This document shows, in pieces, positions 11,047 through 24,113 of a stretch of DNA of 64,000 bases (the first letter of the stretch is position 1; each line of letters opens with the position of its first letter). The notes under the pieces were generated by a model. The model saw only the letters and a program-made list of their open reading frames with translations. It was not told where the DNA came from and searched no databases. Source of the stretch: Ovis canadensis (lineage: Eukaryota > Chordata > Mammalia > Artiodactyla > Bovidae); the NCBI RefSeq assembly GCF_042477335.2, contig NC_091257.1, positions 46,470,501-46,534,500 of the forward strand. Direction: 5' to 3'. Made by a program: the position numbers and the translations under genes.

Positions 11047-11970
11047 AGTGTCCAATATTAAATGGTGGAGGTTAATGGGATGTCAGGAGAAGGTTTCAAT
11101 TCTCTTCCTTACATTTTGGGCATTAATTAATATATATTATTTATGAGTAGAATAACAGAAACCTTTTTTGAAATAAAAATTATCTATCCAGTAAGCTTTT
11201 ATATATAGGATGGATAACAGTAAGGTCCTACTGTATAGCACAGGGAACTATACTCAATATCTTATGATAAGCTATAATGGAAAAGAATATTTTAAAATGT
11301 TAAAAATTAAATGTCAAAAAAATCTATTTATTTATCCATTTTGGGGTATGCAGTAAATTTTGCTTTCTTTTCTAAGCTGAAATTTCTCAAAAAACAAGAA
11401 TTCTGTGAAATATTTATTTGAGATAGCTGAATTATGTACTCTGCGATCAAGTAAGTTTAGGAAACACTCAAATCAATGAAGCTGAATGACTTCCTTTATT
11501 TTGGAACTTTCTGAGCTAGAGTAGGATGCGGTACAAAATGTTTCTTGATCTCATTTGACCAGACAACTTCCCACACATGTCTTTTTGGAGGTGAGGAGCA
11601 CTTTGAAACTCTAGTGTTCCCTGGACCTTCTTTTGGGAAGGGAAAGCCACTGAAGGTTGTTGTGCAAGTGATTAATGTTTTAGGAAAATTAGTGAAGAGT
11701 GATGTTCCAGCCACTAATGCTTTCCTTCTCAAAGGCTTATACCTGTGTGTTTCACAGGAGGAGATCATTGGTTGAAGGTTTTCCCTTCACTTTGTCCCTT
11801 GGCTGCCCCTAGTGATTTTTGGAACTTCGCAACTTTGTAGCTTCCTTATCTTTGGAATAGGGAGAAGAGGAGAAATGAAGTTAATTCTCCCTAAAATGAA
11901 GTAAACTGCTAGCATTCTGGTGGGAAAGATAACTCATGGAATCTCACTGAGGAATCTTGCTATAATCAGT
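11047..11970. other. No gene supported
   Basis: Overlapping frames of 76 residues (+, 11545-11775) and 90 residues (-, 11768-11496) exist, but neither has a recognised domain and they shadow each other. An old retrocopy cannot be excluded. Confidence 0.4.
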
Positions 11971-11974
11971 GTTG

Positions 11975-12055
11975 ACAAGCCTGTGCACCGCCTCTGCTCA
12001 CCGCAACTAAAGAAAACTCACATGCAGCAATGAAGAGCCAACACACACACAATAA
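11975..12055 (+). mobile_element. CHR-type SINE body fragment
   Basis: CTGCTCACCGCAACTAAAGA and ACATGCAGCAATGAAGAGCC match the 3' half of the CHR body. The head is missing. The A/CA-rich stretch after it could be its tail. Confidence 0.55.
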
Positions 12056-13145
12056 AAGAATTAGAAATGCAAGAACTTTATTAGGAGAATCCTCTGTGGA
12101 AGGTGAAGAAATGAGGCCACAAGAAGGCAGCAGACTTTGGACCACGATTTGAGCCTGGTACCTGTGATGGGAGGCGAGAGAAGCAGGAGGAAGGAAGATT
12201 GAATAGAAGAACAGTAGTGGGTCCTGAAAATTAACTTTCTTCTCTGCACACACTACTTCCAGAAGGAAGGTCTGAGGGAAGACTTGGGCAGGGTTTCATG
12301 GGTGTCACACTTTATATCTCATAGGCCATATCTCACTTCCCATCATTATTTGAATTAGTATCTTATTTCCTCAGCTAGCTAGTTAGGGACTTGAGCATAA
12401 CATCTGTATCTGATTTATTCTTGGAAATGTACAAAGTTGTGACATACTTGCAGGTGTTTAGAGACTCGTAATTGAACTCAAAAATGACTCGAAATGAACT
12501 GTAATTTATTTCTGTGGTAATAATCGCTTCTTTGATACATAATGCCTCCTGGTGTGAAGTCAAGGTTTCCTCAGTGACTGCAGTTACTCAGTTGGTTGCC
12601 TTTAGTGCTTTTTGAGGACACAGCTTACCGGCCCAACTACATGCTCCTATTTACTTGGGAGCTGAAGTTTTCACCTGCTTCCTAAATTCTTTCTCTTCTT
12701 TGACATTGGTATGAGGTTAAGCGAGTTCCACAGGCTGTAGCATAGTAGCCTGCACTTAATTTATACCACGTTTCCCAGTCCATTCAGTCCAGTGTTCCAT
12801 CTGACATTATACACATATAACATTAATTTTATACATCTATCAACATTTCACTATGCACCTTTAAAGAGTTCAAGTTAGATGTAGAGTTGATACAGACTAT
12901 AGAAAGTACTTGATAAATATTTCTAGTTTGAATAAATTAAATTCACCTTCCTCCTACAGGAGATTTTGCAGGTTCAGTTTCAAACTACTCAACAAAGCAA
13001 ATATCACAAAGAAAGTGAGTGACAGGAATTTGTTAGTTTCCCAGCTTATAAAAGTTATGTTTACACACACACTACTGTAGTCTATTAAGTTTGCAATAGT
13101 ATTATACCTAAAAAAACAAAGGTGCACACCTTAATTTAAAACTGT
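12056..13145. other. No gene or clear repeat
   Basis: Mixed-composition sequence. Part of 12060-12300 could be an LTR remnant, but I cannot assign it. Confidence 0.4.
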
Positions 13146-14240
13146 GCTTACAATGAAGGAAACTATAAGCAAGGTGAAAAGACAGCCTTCAGAATGAGAG
13201 AAAATAATAGCAAACAAAAAAACTGACAAATAATTAATCTCCAAAATATATAAGCAGCTCATGCAACACAATACCAGAAAAATGAACAACCCAATCAAAA
13301 AGTGGGCAGAAGACCTAATCAGACGTTTCTCTAAAGACACACAGCTGGCTAATAAACACATGAAAACACATTCAACTTCACTGATTATTAGAGAAATGCA
13401 AATCAAAACCACAATGAGGCATCAACTCACATTGGTCAAAATGGCCATCATCAAAAAGTCTACAAACAATAAATGCTGGAGAGGGTGTGGAGAAAAGGGA
13501 ATGCTCTTACACTGTTGGTGGGAATGCAAACTAGTAGCCACTATGGAGAAACTGGGAGAAGAACTGCCATATGACCCAGCAGTCCCACTGCTGGGCATAC
13601 ACCCTGAGGAAACCAGAACTGAAAGAGACACATGTACCCCAATGTTCACTGCAGCACTATTTACAATCGCTAGGATACAGAAGCAACCTAGATGTCCATT
13701 GGCAGATGAAAGGATAAGGAAGTTGTGGTAGATATACACAATGGAATATCACTCAGCTATAAAAAGGAACACATTTGCATCAGTTCTAATGAGGTGGATG
13801 AACCTGGAGCCTATTAGTAATACTGAGTGAAGTAAGTCAGAAAGAGAAAGACACATACTGTATATTAAAGCATATATATATAATTTAGAAAGACGGTACC
13901 AATGATCCTACATACAGGGCAGCAAAAGAGACACAGATGTGAAGAACAGACTTTTGGATTCACCTGGAGAAGGCAAGGGTGGGATAATTTGAGAGAACGC
14001 CACTGAAACATGCACATTACCATATGTAAAACAAATGACCAGTTAGTGCAAGTTCAGTGCATGAAGCAGGGCACCCAAAACCGGTGCTCTGAGACAACCC
14101 AGACAGATGGCGTGGGGAGGGATGGTTTAGGATGGGGGGACACATGTATACCTGTGGCCAAATCATGTTGATGTATGCAAAAACCATCAAAATATTGTAA
14201 TTATTCTCCAATTAAAATAAATAACTTTTAAAAATAAAAA
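13146..14240 (+). mobile_element. L1 3' end (ORF2 C terminus and 3' UTR)
   Basis: The frame at 13261-13731 carries [38 protein letters not shown] and [16 protein letters not shown], followed by the 3' UTR and an A-rich end near 14240. It parallels the copy at 8860-9940 with small deletions. Confidence 0.92.
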
Positions 14241-14394
14241 AATATTCCACCAAGATCAAAGTTAAATATAACTAAGTTTGAGAATGCTCATTTTGAAATA
14301 CAAATTTTAGTCTGTGTTCAAGAAACTATCTCATTGTTTGTGCTCATGTTCCATACCTACTGAGACTATTTTTTCTAAGTTATCGTTCATAGAG

Positions 14395-14650
14395 CTTATG
14401 GTTACTAGGTGGGAAGGATGTGGGGAAAGGACAGTTAGGGAGTTTGGGATTGACATGTACACACTGCTATATCTAAAATGGATAACCAGCAAAGACCTAC
14501 ATACAGTATAGCAGAGGGAACTCTGTTCAATATCATGTAACAACCTAAATGAGAAAGAAATTTGAAAAAGAATATATTCATGTATTTGTACAACCGAATA
14601 TAGCACAACATTGTTAATCAACTATACTCCAATATAAAATAAAAAGTTTA
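14395..14650 (+). mobile_element. L1 3' UTR fragment
   Basis: GGGATTGACATGTACACACT, AAATGGATAACCAGCAAAG and ATCAACTATACTCCAATATA are hallmarks of the artiodactyl L1 3' UTR. It lacks ORF2. Confidence 0.85.
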
Positions 14651-14664
14651 AAACAAAAAAACAA

Positions 14665-14882
14665 ACAAATGTGCTCAGTTGCCTTAGTTGTATCTGCCTC
14701 TTTGCGATCCTGTGGACTGTAGTTGCCAAGCTCCTCTGTCCATGAGATTCTCCAGACAAGAATACTGGAGTGAGTTGCCATGCCCTCCCTCCAGGGTATC
14801 TTCCTGACCCAGGGATAGAATCCATGTCTCCTGTGTCTCTTGCATTGCAGGCAGATTCTTTACCCACTATCTGGGAAGCCCT
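14665..14882 (-). mobile_element. Bov-tA SINE
   Basis: Reverse Bov-tA: TCTTTGCGATCCTGTGGAC, then AAGAATACTGGAGTGAGTTG and GCAGGCAGATTCTTTACCC. A short internal duplication (GTCTCCTGTGTCTCTTG) is present. Confidence 0.88.
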
Positions 14883-15019
14883 AACTTAAAAATACTAGGT
14901 TGCTAAAAAAAAAAAGAAAAATGCTAACCACCCTCTGAACCTTCAGTGAGTCTTAATCTTTTTGCAACAGTAACATCAAAAATCAATAATAAAATTTTTT
15001 TAAATATTGTGACAACAAC

Positions 15020-15165
15020 TCAGAGACTCAAAGAGAGCAAATGCTGTTGGAAAAAATGGCACTGATAGACTTGTTTGAGGCAGGGTTGCCACAAGCCTTC
15101 AACTTGTAGAAAATGCAAATCTGTGAAGCATAATGAAGTGCAATTAAATGAGGTGAGTCCATAGT
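15020..15165 (+). mobile_element. Possible old DNA-transposon end
   Basis: GACTTGTTTGAGGCAGGGTTG and GAAGCATAATGAAGTGCAAT resemble the end of a Tigger-like mammalian DNA transposon. I did not find a matching inverted terminus. Confidence 0.35.
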
Positions 15166-15287
15166 TCCATTGTGGGCAGGTGATACAGTCTGTGGGAACA
15201 GACTACTGGTACACACTCTTGGCCAGTCCAAATGACCTGCCCTCTCAACAATCCTTTCAAAAAATATTGGGTCAGTATTGTTGGGGT

Positions 15288-15425
15288 GTAGAGTGGCAAC
15301 CCACTCCAGTGTCCTTGCCTGGAGAATCCCAGGGAGGGGGAGCCTGGTGGGCTGCCGTCTGTGGGGTCGCACAGAGTCAGACATGACTGAAGCGACTTAG
15401 CAGCAGTAGCAGCAGCAGCAGAGTT
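15288..15425 (+). mobile_element. Bov-tA SINE, 5'-truncated
   Basis: Begins inside the element (GGCAACCCACTCCAGTGTCC) and ends with GAGTCAGACATGACTGAAGC and an (AGC)n tail. Confidence 0.88.
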
Positions 15426-15638
15426 AGTTTTTCCTTTTAAGTCAAAATATAAAAGTTGTTCTTTTAATTACTAAGAATTACCACCCAGAAAGATTCCTAG
15501 AAAGAAAGGGTAAGAAGTGATCACTGTTTTTTACAATCTGGTGTCAGTATTACTCATTCCAGTCCAAGGACTCTTTGCAGCATGTACTGCTATTAGTTTG
15601 CTAGTAACATTCACAATCAGTTACAAACACAGAAGGTG

Positions 15639-15833
15639 AGGGATTTCCCTGGTGGTCCACTGATTGAGACTTTGCCTTCCAATGCTGAGGGTGCAAGCTT
15701 GATCTCCACTAGGGGAGCTAAGATCCACATGCCTTGGGGCCAAAAAACCAAGACAGGAAACAGAAGCAATATTGTAACAAATTCAATAAAGTCTTAAAAA
15801 ATGGTTCACATGAAAAAAAAGTCTTTAAAAAAA
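15639..15833 (+). mobile_element. CHR-type SINE with target duplication
   Basis: Head GGATTTCCCTGGTGGTCCAC, then the body and an A-rich tail. Flanks ACACAGAAGGTG (15627-15638) and ACACAAAAGGTG (15834-15845) match at 11 of 12 bases. The right copy touches the next BovB. Confidence 0.85.
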
Positions 15834-15847
15834 ACACAAAAGGTGGT

Positions 15848-16288
15848 TTCAGTTCAGTTCAGTCGCTCAGTCGTGTCTGACTCTTTGCAACCCCATGAAT
15901 TGCAGCACGCCAGGCCTCCCTATTCATCACCATCTCCCGGAGTTCACTCAGACTCACGTCCATCGAGTCAGTGATGCCATCCAGCCATCTCATCCTCGGT
16001 CGTCCTCTTCTCCTCCTGCCCCCAATCCCTCCCAGCATCAGAGTCTTTTCCAATGAGTCAACTCTTCGCATGAGGTGGCCAAAGTACTGGAGTTTCAGCT
16101 TTAGCATCATTCCTTCCAAGGAAATCCCAGGGCTGATCTCCTTCAGAATGGACTGGTTGGATCTCCTTGCAGTCCAAGGGACTCAACTCTCACATCCATA
16201 CATGACCACAGGAAAAACCATAGCCTTGACTAGACGGACCTTAGTCAGCAAAGTAATGTCTCTGCTTTTGAATATACTATCTAGGTTT
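15848..16288 (-). mobile_element. BovB 3' end
   Basis: Reverse BovB from the terminal TTCAGTTCAG repeats up through the C-terminal coding region. Relative to other copies here (for example 53221-53785) about 75 bp is missing after GTCCAAGGGACTC near 16182. Confidence 0.92.
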
Positions 16289-18662
16289 ATATACATTTAA
16301 ACATAACATCTGTGGATTGAACGAAAGATTTCTTTTGAGCAACTATATTTCAGAATGACAGGCATATCATAGAATTATAATGTGTAGCATGTGAAAAGCG
16401 GGAAGGAAAACTCAAAACCCTTTTTATTGACGGTTATTTTATTTTAAAAGAAGTATTTATTCTTTCATTTCTCCCCATCACTTGCATCACATCACGAAGT
16501 CAAGAGTCAATAAATATTTTTTAGTTCTCACTAAATCATTTATAACACAGAAGACCCATTTCATTAAAGAGATAGAGGCTAAGATTTTCTTAGTTGTCTA
16601 CAATAAAAAGTAAGTAAGCTGAAGTTTATGAATCCTGGAGGCTCTATAAGCAAAAGCAAGTATATGGACGAAGTCTCTTCTACTGCATGTTTATTTGAGT
16701 GTGTAAAATTGTCTCCATCTCATATAGGCGAGAAATTAATTTTCCTATGAACCAAGGAGTACTGCGTCCAGAGAAAACTCAAACATCTTCGGAAATCTCT
16801 GAAAATCAGAAACTGCAAATTTCTACTAGCCCAAATCACTAGGTTAAAGATCTGAAGAGTGTGGTTTAAATTCTACATGAGTCCCAACATGGCAATCTAA
16901 GGAGCTGTGCAAACCTTTAGACCTTCCAAGTCTGTTGCTTGTGAGAAGCATTCTGCATACAAGAAAGAATCACCCAATAGAAGAGATCCATTTCCAAGCA
17001 GCTGTCAGCATTCTGCATTCGACTGGCTACTCTCATTTCTTTCTTTTTTTTTTTTTTTAAACTGCAGAAAATAGCAGCTTACATCAAATTGCTATCTCAG
17101 CACCTGAAACTCTGCTAATCCTTTATTTCAGAGCAAATCAGATTTAGCCACAGTGCAAGTTATTAGGAGATCATGGTGATTATGAAACGTCAGTCCCCTG
17201 ATAGCTATTCTCAGCTAAAAAATAATCACCCTTAAGAAAATATGACTGTGCTCTCTTCCTTCATCCCTCAAATATTTGTTCTGTGCTGAGTGGATGAAGT
17301 CAAATAACATATTGAAGAAAATCTCTTGATGGCAAGATTGAGCTGAAGACCTGCATGGCCTGAAACATTATCATTTCACCTCTCGTTCATGGGTCTGATT
17401 GAAATGAGCTTTGGAGATGGCAGTGCAGTCCCCAAAGAGCCCTACAGGCTAGTAAATCCATATCAAAAAGTCATCATATATATGAATCCGTGCTGATTTT
17501 ATGGGACAGCCTGTTTCCATTTAGACAGGTTCAAGGACCACAGAACAGAATCACTTCTCTCCTTGTTCGATTAAAAGTAGAACCATTTTTAACATAATCC
17601 TTTACCTGGTTTTTCCCTTCTTACTTTTATTTTCCCAGAGTCATACAAGTTCTGTTTCCTGATGACAGTTAACATTTCACTGTATGTTCACCTTGATTTT
17701 CCCTTGCAGGACAGAAGTGTCCTAACTAGGAAACCAGATGATTCAAAGTGCATTCCTCCATGTTGGTGATAAATAAGAATTACAAGGTTCCAACAATAAC
17801 CAACAACCAGCCTCTAGATTTCATTACATGTTTACGCTATTTACACAATCACTGGATAAATGGTATTCATGTGGAACCGTATCATTTACTCAAAGGGTGT
17901 CACATTTCTGCCTATTGATGAATTAAACATTTTTTTGCACTGAATTTCTGGGAAATAAACTGAATTTCATGGGGTTACAGGGTAATAGAAAGAATTGAAA
18001 GTTTTTACTTTATACCTTCAGCGTGTGATTGTGTTGGAGAACTCCTAAAGGAGAAGACCAGGTCACTGAAAAATTATTAAGATCTCTAGTAATAATTATT
18101 ATGACCATAATGGACTATTTATTCATTAAGGACTATTTATTCATTAAAATAGTGAAAGTAGAAGATGGTGATTCAAGGAAGTACTGATTCATACTCTGCA
18201 GGGTAAGCCGAGTAGCAAAATGTAACAATATGAGTTTCTGATTCACAAGAAGGTCAGCTGAAATCCTACTTGCCTCCCCTCTTGTTAGCAGCTTTGGCTA
18301 AATTGTTTACCTTCTGGGTGTCTCAGTTTCCTTATTTTTAGAATAGTGGCTATAGTGCATATCTGCTTGTGTCTTCCAGAGCACAGCATCCCCTTCTATG
18401 TCCCTTCTTGAACTGGGGCATCAGTGGCCAGGTTTTGGCCTAATGCCTGGAGTGGACACTTGACCAAACCTGGACCATCAGATTTCCTCTTGGAAGTTAT
18501 CCTTCAGATAGAGTAGCAGTCTACAAGTCTCTGCTTGTGGCTGGAACTAGAGAAAGGAGGGGTAGCACATGCAAGGAGAAGCAGAGACAGACAACAGAAA
18601 GGAAACCAGGAGCCCTAGAAAAATAAAAGTTAATGTCATTGAGAACCAGGGAGCAAAGACTG
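16289..18662. other. Long stretch without gene or young repeat
   Basis: About 2.4 kb of AT-rich sequence with a short poly-T near 17043 and a weak MIR-like patch at 18275-18360. No coding signal on either strand. Confidence 0.5.
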
Positions 18663-18677
18663 AAGAAGTGGCTGTCT

Positions 18678-19016
18678 TAGGATAGGGGTTAAGAGCAGCC
18701 TCTTTTTATCAAAGGGGAAAGTTGGGAGTGGATAAATTAAGAGTTTGGGATTACTATATACATAGTAGTGTGTACATAACATACACATATACACACTACT
18801 ATATATAAAAGAGACTAGGACCTACGGTATAGCACAGGAAACTCGACTCAATACTCTGTATTTAACTATTAATACATGGGAAAAGAATCTGAAAAAGAAA
18901 GGATATACGTATGTACAACTGGATCACTTTGCTGTACACTGAAACTAGATGTAACATTGTAAATTACAACACTGTAAATCAACTCTATTCCAACATAAAA
19001 TAAAAGTTAAATTAAA
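18678..19016 (+). mobile_element. L1 3' UTR insertion with 15-bp target duplication
   Basis: Artiodactyl L1 3' UTR with an A-rich end. Identical 15-bp flanks AAGAAGTGGCTGTCT lie at 18663-18677 and 19017-19031, so the ends are exact. The copy is very short and holds no ORF2. Confidence 0.92.
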
Positions 19017-19031
19017 AAGAAGTGGCTGTCT

Positions 19032-20600
19032 CCACATTCAATGGCTTTCCATTTCTTGGTTTAACTCACATATGGGTCTAAATTGTTCTTGAGTGAGACT
19101 GTAAATTGCAGTCAATTCCTCTTTTCTGTTTTTTTTTTTAGATTTAAAGTGAATTTCCTGCCAATAAAATCAAAATAGCTATGCCCACTATGGGAATGAC
19201 AGTAGCTACATATGAGGGTAATTATGAACATTAAGTGATTTAAGTAAAATGCCAGATCAATTACATTCAATAAATGATCCATTGTTATTATGTCACTTTT
19301 CCTATGAGTAAAATGGAAATACACTTGCAATAAAGACAAATATTGGAGAGAGGTTTTAAAGTACGTTAATAGAGGCAAATAGTAGGAAATTGGTAGAAAA
19401 CATAATTGTTCTAATTTATGCTAACATACTTACCAAGTAATCCAGAAAATTCTTTCTCAGTGGCACCGTTAATGGGCCATAGGGATCATGTGTGTGTGTG
19501 CCCAGACGAAGATAATACATTTTCATCAACTATCAAATTCAGATTACTATTATAATAAGGGCAGTTAAATATCATCTAATGGAGATTACATTCAATTTCA
19601 TTACATGCTTATGCTACTTATACAATCACTAAATAAACAGTATTATAAGTTATATTTATGAATGTGAAAAGTTTCAACCCCAACTAAATAATGGGTTAGC
19701 CAAGAAGTTTGCTTGGGTTCTTCCATAGGATGTTCTTCCCAGCCTTCCAGCCTGCTCTCTCTGTGCCTTGTGGGCCCCAGGTAACCCAAAAAAAGTTGAG
19801 CTAAAGAGGCAAGAGAGGAAGCAGAAAATTAGTCTTGATGATGACATTCAGGAAAGAACTTGGGTTTGGTTCCTAACACAAATAACTGATGAAGTAAAAA
19901 AAATTAGAGGCTTCTTAAGTTTTTGAAGGAGTCACAGTGCCAAAGAACTATTAGGAGCCCAGAGTAAAACAATGCCCTTGATTGTTTATTCCTTAATATA
20001 GTCCTTCCTCTCCTCAATTTAGATGTGTAAGAAGTAGACTGCAAAAGCAATATATCCCCCAAAGAGGAATTCTACAATACTAACTATATATATATTTACA
20101 TATAAATATATATTGTGTATAAAACCATTACATTTCATATATTTATATATTATAATTCATAATTTTTATTTCTATTATATATTTCATATATATTATGTAA
20201 ACCATGTATATATGATATTTTGGGTTGTCCTTCTTTGAGGAGAGAGTGTGTTCTGTGTGTGGAGGAAAACTATGCCAAAAGATGTCTGATTTGTAGGGAC
20301 TTTCAGCTGCTCACCCAATCTCCTTCTTAGAAAGATGACACTTCTTATTCTTCTGCCTAGGTACGGCCAGGTCACTATGCCCATGATATGTGAGCAGAAG
20401 TGCTGGGCACCATATTTCGATCTGGCCCATAAAAAGTACGCAAATCTGCATTTCTCTATGTTTGTCTTTTTCTCTAAATAAATGTGGATAGATGAATTTA
20501 GAGAACATGCCTTGAAGACAGCAGAATGCAAAATGCAGTGAGTCAGAGTCTTAGAATTACTATTTGGAAGTGAGTTTCCCACCAATCAGGAACACATATT
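19032..20600. other. No gene recognised; AT-rich tract inside
   Basis: Contains an AT-rich low-complexity block at about 20083-20217. The 130-codon minus-strand frame at 20585-20193 has no recognised domain. Confidence 0.45.
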
Positions 20601-20604
20601 ATTC

Positions 20605-21375
20605 TTTGTTTTAGAATTTATTTATTAAAGCATAGTTGATTTCCAATGTGTATTAATTCTCACTGTCCAGCACAGTGATATGGTTATAAATGCATATACA
20701 TTCCTTTTCATTTTCTTTTCCATCATGCTTTGTCACAGGACATTGAATATGGTTCCCTGTGCTATACAATAGAACTTTGATGTTTCTCCATGCTGTATGT
20801 AACAGTTCGCATCTGCTAATCCCAAACTCACAGTCCATCCCTCTCTCACACCCCTCCCCCTTGGCAACCACAAGCCTGTTCCCCATGTCTGTGAGTCTGT
20901 TTCTGTCTTGCAGATAAGTTCTTTTGTGTCATGTTCGAGATTCTACATACGAGTGATGTCATACGGTATTTGTTTTCTCTTTCTGACTTCTTCACAGTAA
21001 TGATAATAGTGAACATAGTAATGATAGACATAGTAATGATAATCTCCAGGTCCATCCAAGTTGCTGCAAATGGCATTGTTTCATTCCTTTTTTTAATAGC
21101 TGAGTAATAACTCCATTTTATATGTGTACCACGTCTTATTATTCATCTGCCAATGGACATTTAGGCTGCTTCCATGTCTTGGCTATTGTAAACACTGCTG
21201 CAATGAACATTGGGATGCATGTGTCTTTTTGCATTATCGTTTTCTTCAGATATATGCCCAGGAATGGGATTGCAGGATCATATGGCAATTTCATTTTCAG
21301 CTTTTTGAGGAACTTCCATACTGTATTCCACATTGGCTGTACCAATTTACATTCCCACCAGCAGTATAGGAAGAA
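20605..21375 (-). mobile_element. L1 3' end
   Basis: Reverse L1: the 3' UTR on the left, then ORF2 C-terminal residues on the minus strand ([50 protein letters not shown] at 21345-21139). More diverged than the other L1 copies here. Confidence 0.88.
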
Positions 21376-22384
21376 ACACTTACTATTGACTTAACAAAAA
21401 CTAGAAATAAACTTCAGTATTGTTGGAAATGTTACACATCTTGAGGTTTGTTTATGATGCTTGCTATCATTACCCTAAATAAGTATCTAACATTCCCAAT
21501 TCATTTAACTTTTTCATATAATTTTCAGATAAAAGTATGTATGTACTTTTCTTGGATGTACTTTATATCAGAAATTTCCTAAAATGTAAATGGCAAGACA
21601 GTAAATATATTCTGCCTAACAATAGTTCATGAAATTAAATACCTGGAGAAATTCATTAGACAAACATTCTGTTTTAGAATTTACATTAATCCAAAGCACA
21701 AAAATATGTTCAGCACATCTTTATTATTATTATACACAGATACTAAAATATCAGTAAATAGGCACAGAGTTGTAAGGAAATGATCAATAATGAACCAAAT
21801 GCATTTTCATAGCTCTTCAAGAATTTAAGCACAAAACATAATTACTGAAATATTTTAACAATATCAGATTTATATTTTAAAAGCAAGCAGCACCAATGCA
21901 TTTTGTCTCTTTCAAATATTAATATGTAAAAAACTCAGCCATTCTAATATGTCTTTGAAGCCAGTTATTATTAATTTATTTTGAAAAATAACTTAATTCA
22001 AGTATAGATTTCTAAAACTTATAGAGTAGTTTATACTGTAACGAAAATAATGTAGGAGAAGCTCTAGGCACCTACTAAAATTTTTCCACTTGGAAATAAA
22101 AAAATATAAGACAATCATTTATACACCACAATAAAGTATAAGACAGTTTACAATGTTGTCATGATTAATGTCACGTTAATCATGTCACAACTGTGATGGA
22201 AATATAAGTGCAGAGTTGTTTCTTAAAATACATAATAGTGGCTTTATTTCATTAGAGTTATATTTGATGATCAACAGCTTTTGGATTTCTTCACTGACCC
22301 ATCTCTGTTTCACCTTTTTAAAGGATATAAAAAGAATGCATGTAAAATAATAATAATATAATAAATAATAGCAGCAATGGCTAC
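21376..22384. other. AT-rich, nothing recognised
   Basis: No ORF of note and no repeat family I can name. Confidence 0.45.
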
Positions 22385-22480
22385 ATGTAGTGAATCCTTA
22401 TGTCCTTACCACTGTGCTTATCACTTTACATAGATCATTTAACCTTTGACATGAACTGCAGTGATATTTTTTAATCCATC
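22385..22480 (-). mobile_element. MIR-like SINE remnant
   Basis: ACCACTGTGCTTATCACTTT and ACATAGATCATTTAACCTTT resemble reversed MIR. The element may resume past the L1 (near 23735-23790, TTTAGAGATGATGAAACCGG). Confidence 0.45.
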
Positions 22481-22484
22481 CCCC

Positions 22485-23605
22485 AAGGCAAAATAAGTAG
22501 AAGCAAAAAAACAAATGGGATCTAATTAAATGTAAAAGCTTTTGCATGGCAAAGGAAACCATCAACAAAACAAAAAGACAACTTCTGGAATGGGAGAAAA
22601 TATTTTCAAATGATACGACTGACAAAGTGCCAATATTAAAAATATTAAATAACTCATACAACTCAGTATCAAAGAAACAAATAAATCAAACAAAAAATGA
22701 GCAGAAGACCTGAACAGACATTTTTCCAAAGAAACCATACAGATGGTCAACAGGCATATAAGAAGATGCTCCATGTTGCTAGAGAAAAGCAAACCAAAAC
22801 CACAATGAGACATCACCTCATATCTATCAGAAGGGCTATCATCAAAAAGACCACAAATAACAAATGTTGGCAAGGATATGGAGAAAAGGGAAGCTTGGTA
22901 CACTGCTGGTGGGAATGTAAATTGGTGCAGCCACCATGGAAATCAGTGTGGAGAAGGCTCCTAAAAAACCTGAAAACAGAACTACCATATGATCCAGCAA
23001 TTCCACTCTTGGATAGATATCAAGAAAAAATAAAAACACTAATCTTCAAAAACATACATGCCCTCCAATGCTCACAGCAACACTGTTTATAATATTCAAG
23101 ATACAGAAGCAACTCAACTGTCCATCAGTAGATGAATGATTAAGGAGCATGTGCTATATATACAATGGAGTACCACTCAGCCATGAAAAAGAATGAAATT
23201 CTGCCATTTTCAGCGACATGGATGGACCTAGAGAATATTATGCCTAGTGAAATAAGTCAGACAGAGAAACACAAGTTTCATACAGTATCACTTGTATGTG
23301 AAGTCTAAAAAATAAAATGAATGTATATAGTAAAACAGAAACAGACAGAAAGATACAGAAAACAAACTTGTGGTTATCACTGTGGAGAGGGCAGAGGAGA
23401 TGGGCAAGATAGATTAAGCAGTATAAACTACTATGTATAAAATAGATAAGAAGCAAGGAGGTATCGTGCAGCACAGGGAAATAGAGCCTCTCTCTTATGA
23501 TAGTTTGGGAGTATAATCTGTAAAAATACTGAATCACTATGCTATACACCTGAAACTAATATTGTAAACCAATTATAATTCAATTTTTTAAAAAAAAACT
23601 TTCCC
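22485..23605 (+). mobile_element. L1 3' end, older copy
   Basis: ORF2 C-terminal residues [20 protein letters not shown] and [14 protein letters not shown] (22697-23092), then the 3' UTR to an A-rich end near 23605. More diverged than the copy at 8860. Confidence 0.9.
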
Positions 23606-23643
23606 CACGGCCCTGTAGGTAGTACTATTAATACCAGCTGGAA

Positions 23644-23659
23644 ACTCCAGGGGGCGCCA
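23644..23659 (+). promoter_or_regulatory. CTCF-like motif
   Basis: ACTCCAGGGGGCGCCA matches the core of the vertebrate CTCF site (CCA..AGGGGGCGC). It is a GC-rich island in AT-rich surroundings. Occupancy is unknown. Confidence 0.5.
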
Positions 23660-24113
23660 CCACATATTGGTCCATGTAAATAATGTCTCTGAGGTGCAGC
23701 GTACAGCCTCCAAAGCCATGTGTGGTGGTCCTGATTATTATTCTCACATTTAGAGATGATGAAACCGGGGTCATAAAGGAAGAGGAGAAAAAATAATTTA
23801 AGAAAGTGAAACCCATATCAGAGCCTCTCTTTCACGGGTGGTATTAAAATCAATTCATTTTGAAAAGAATGAACACCTGTGCTACTAATAAGTATTAACG
23901 CATATAAGTATAAAATTAAAGTTGGAAAGAGTTCATAACCTCTGGTTATTCCTGGACGTGTGCCTTTACATGGATTTTAAACCTTCATCTACCAATCAGC
24001 AGCCAGGCATAGTTACAGTGCCTCTTCTGTGTTTCTAGAGCTCTCTGGGCATTTCACTGCATTATACTGTAATTCTTTAACAAGTCAGTCCTCCTCCTAG
24101 AATTTGAATTTTT

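Noticed and set aside
11496..11775. Overlapping ORFs on both strands, considered as a processed pseudogene
   Set aside because: I could not match either strand to a gene, and no poly-A tail or target duplication was found.
20193..20585. 130-codon minus-strand ORF
   Set aside because: No recognised domain and no splice or promoter context. Likely a chance frame.
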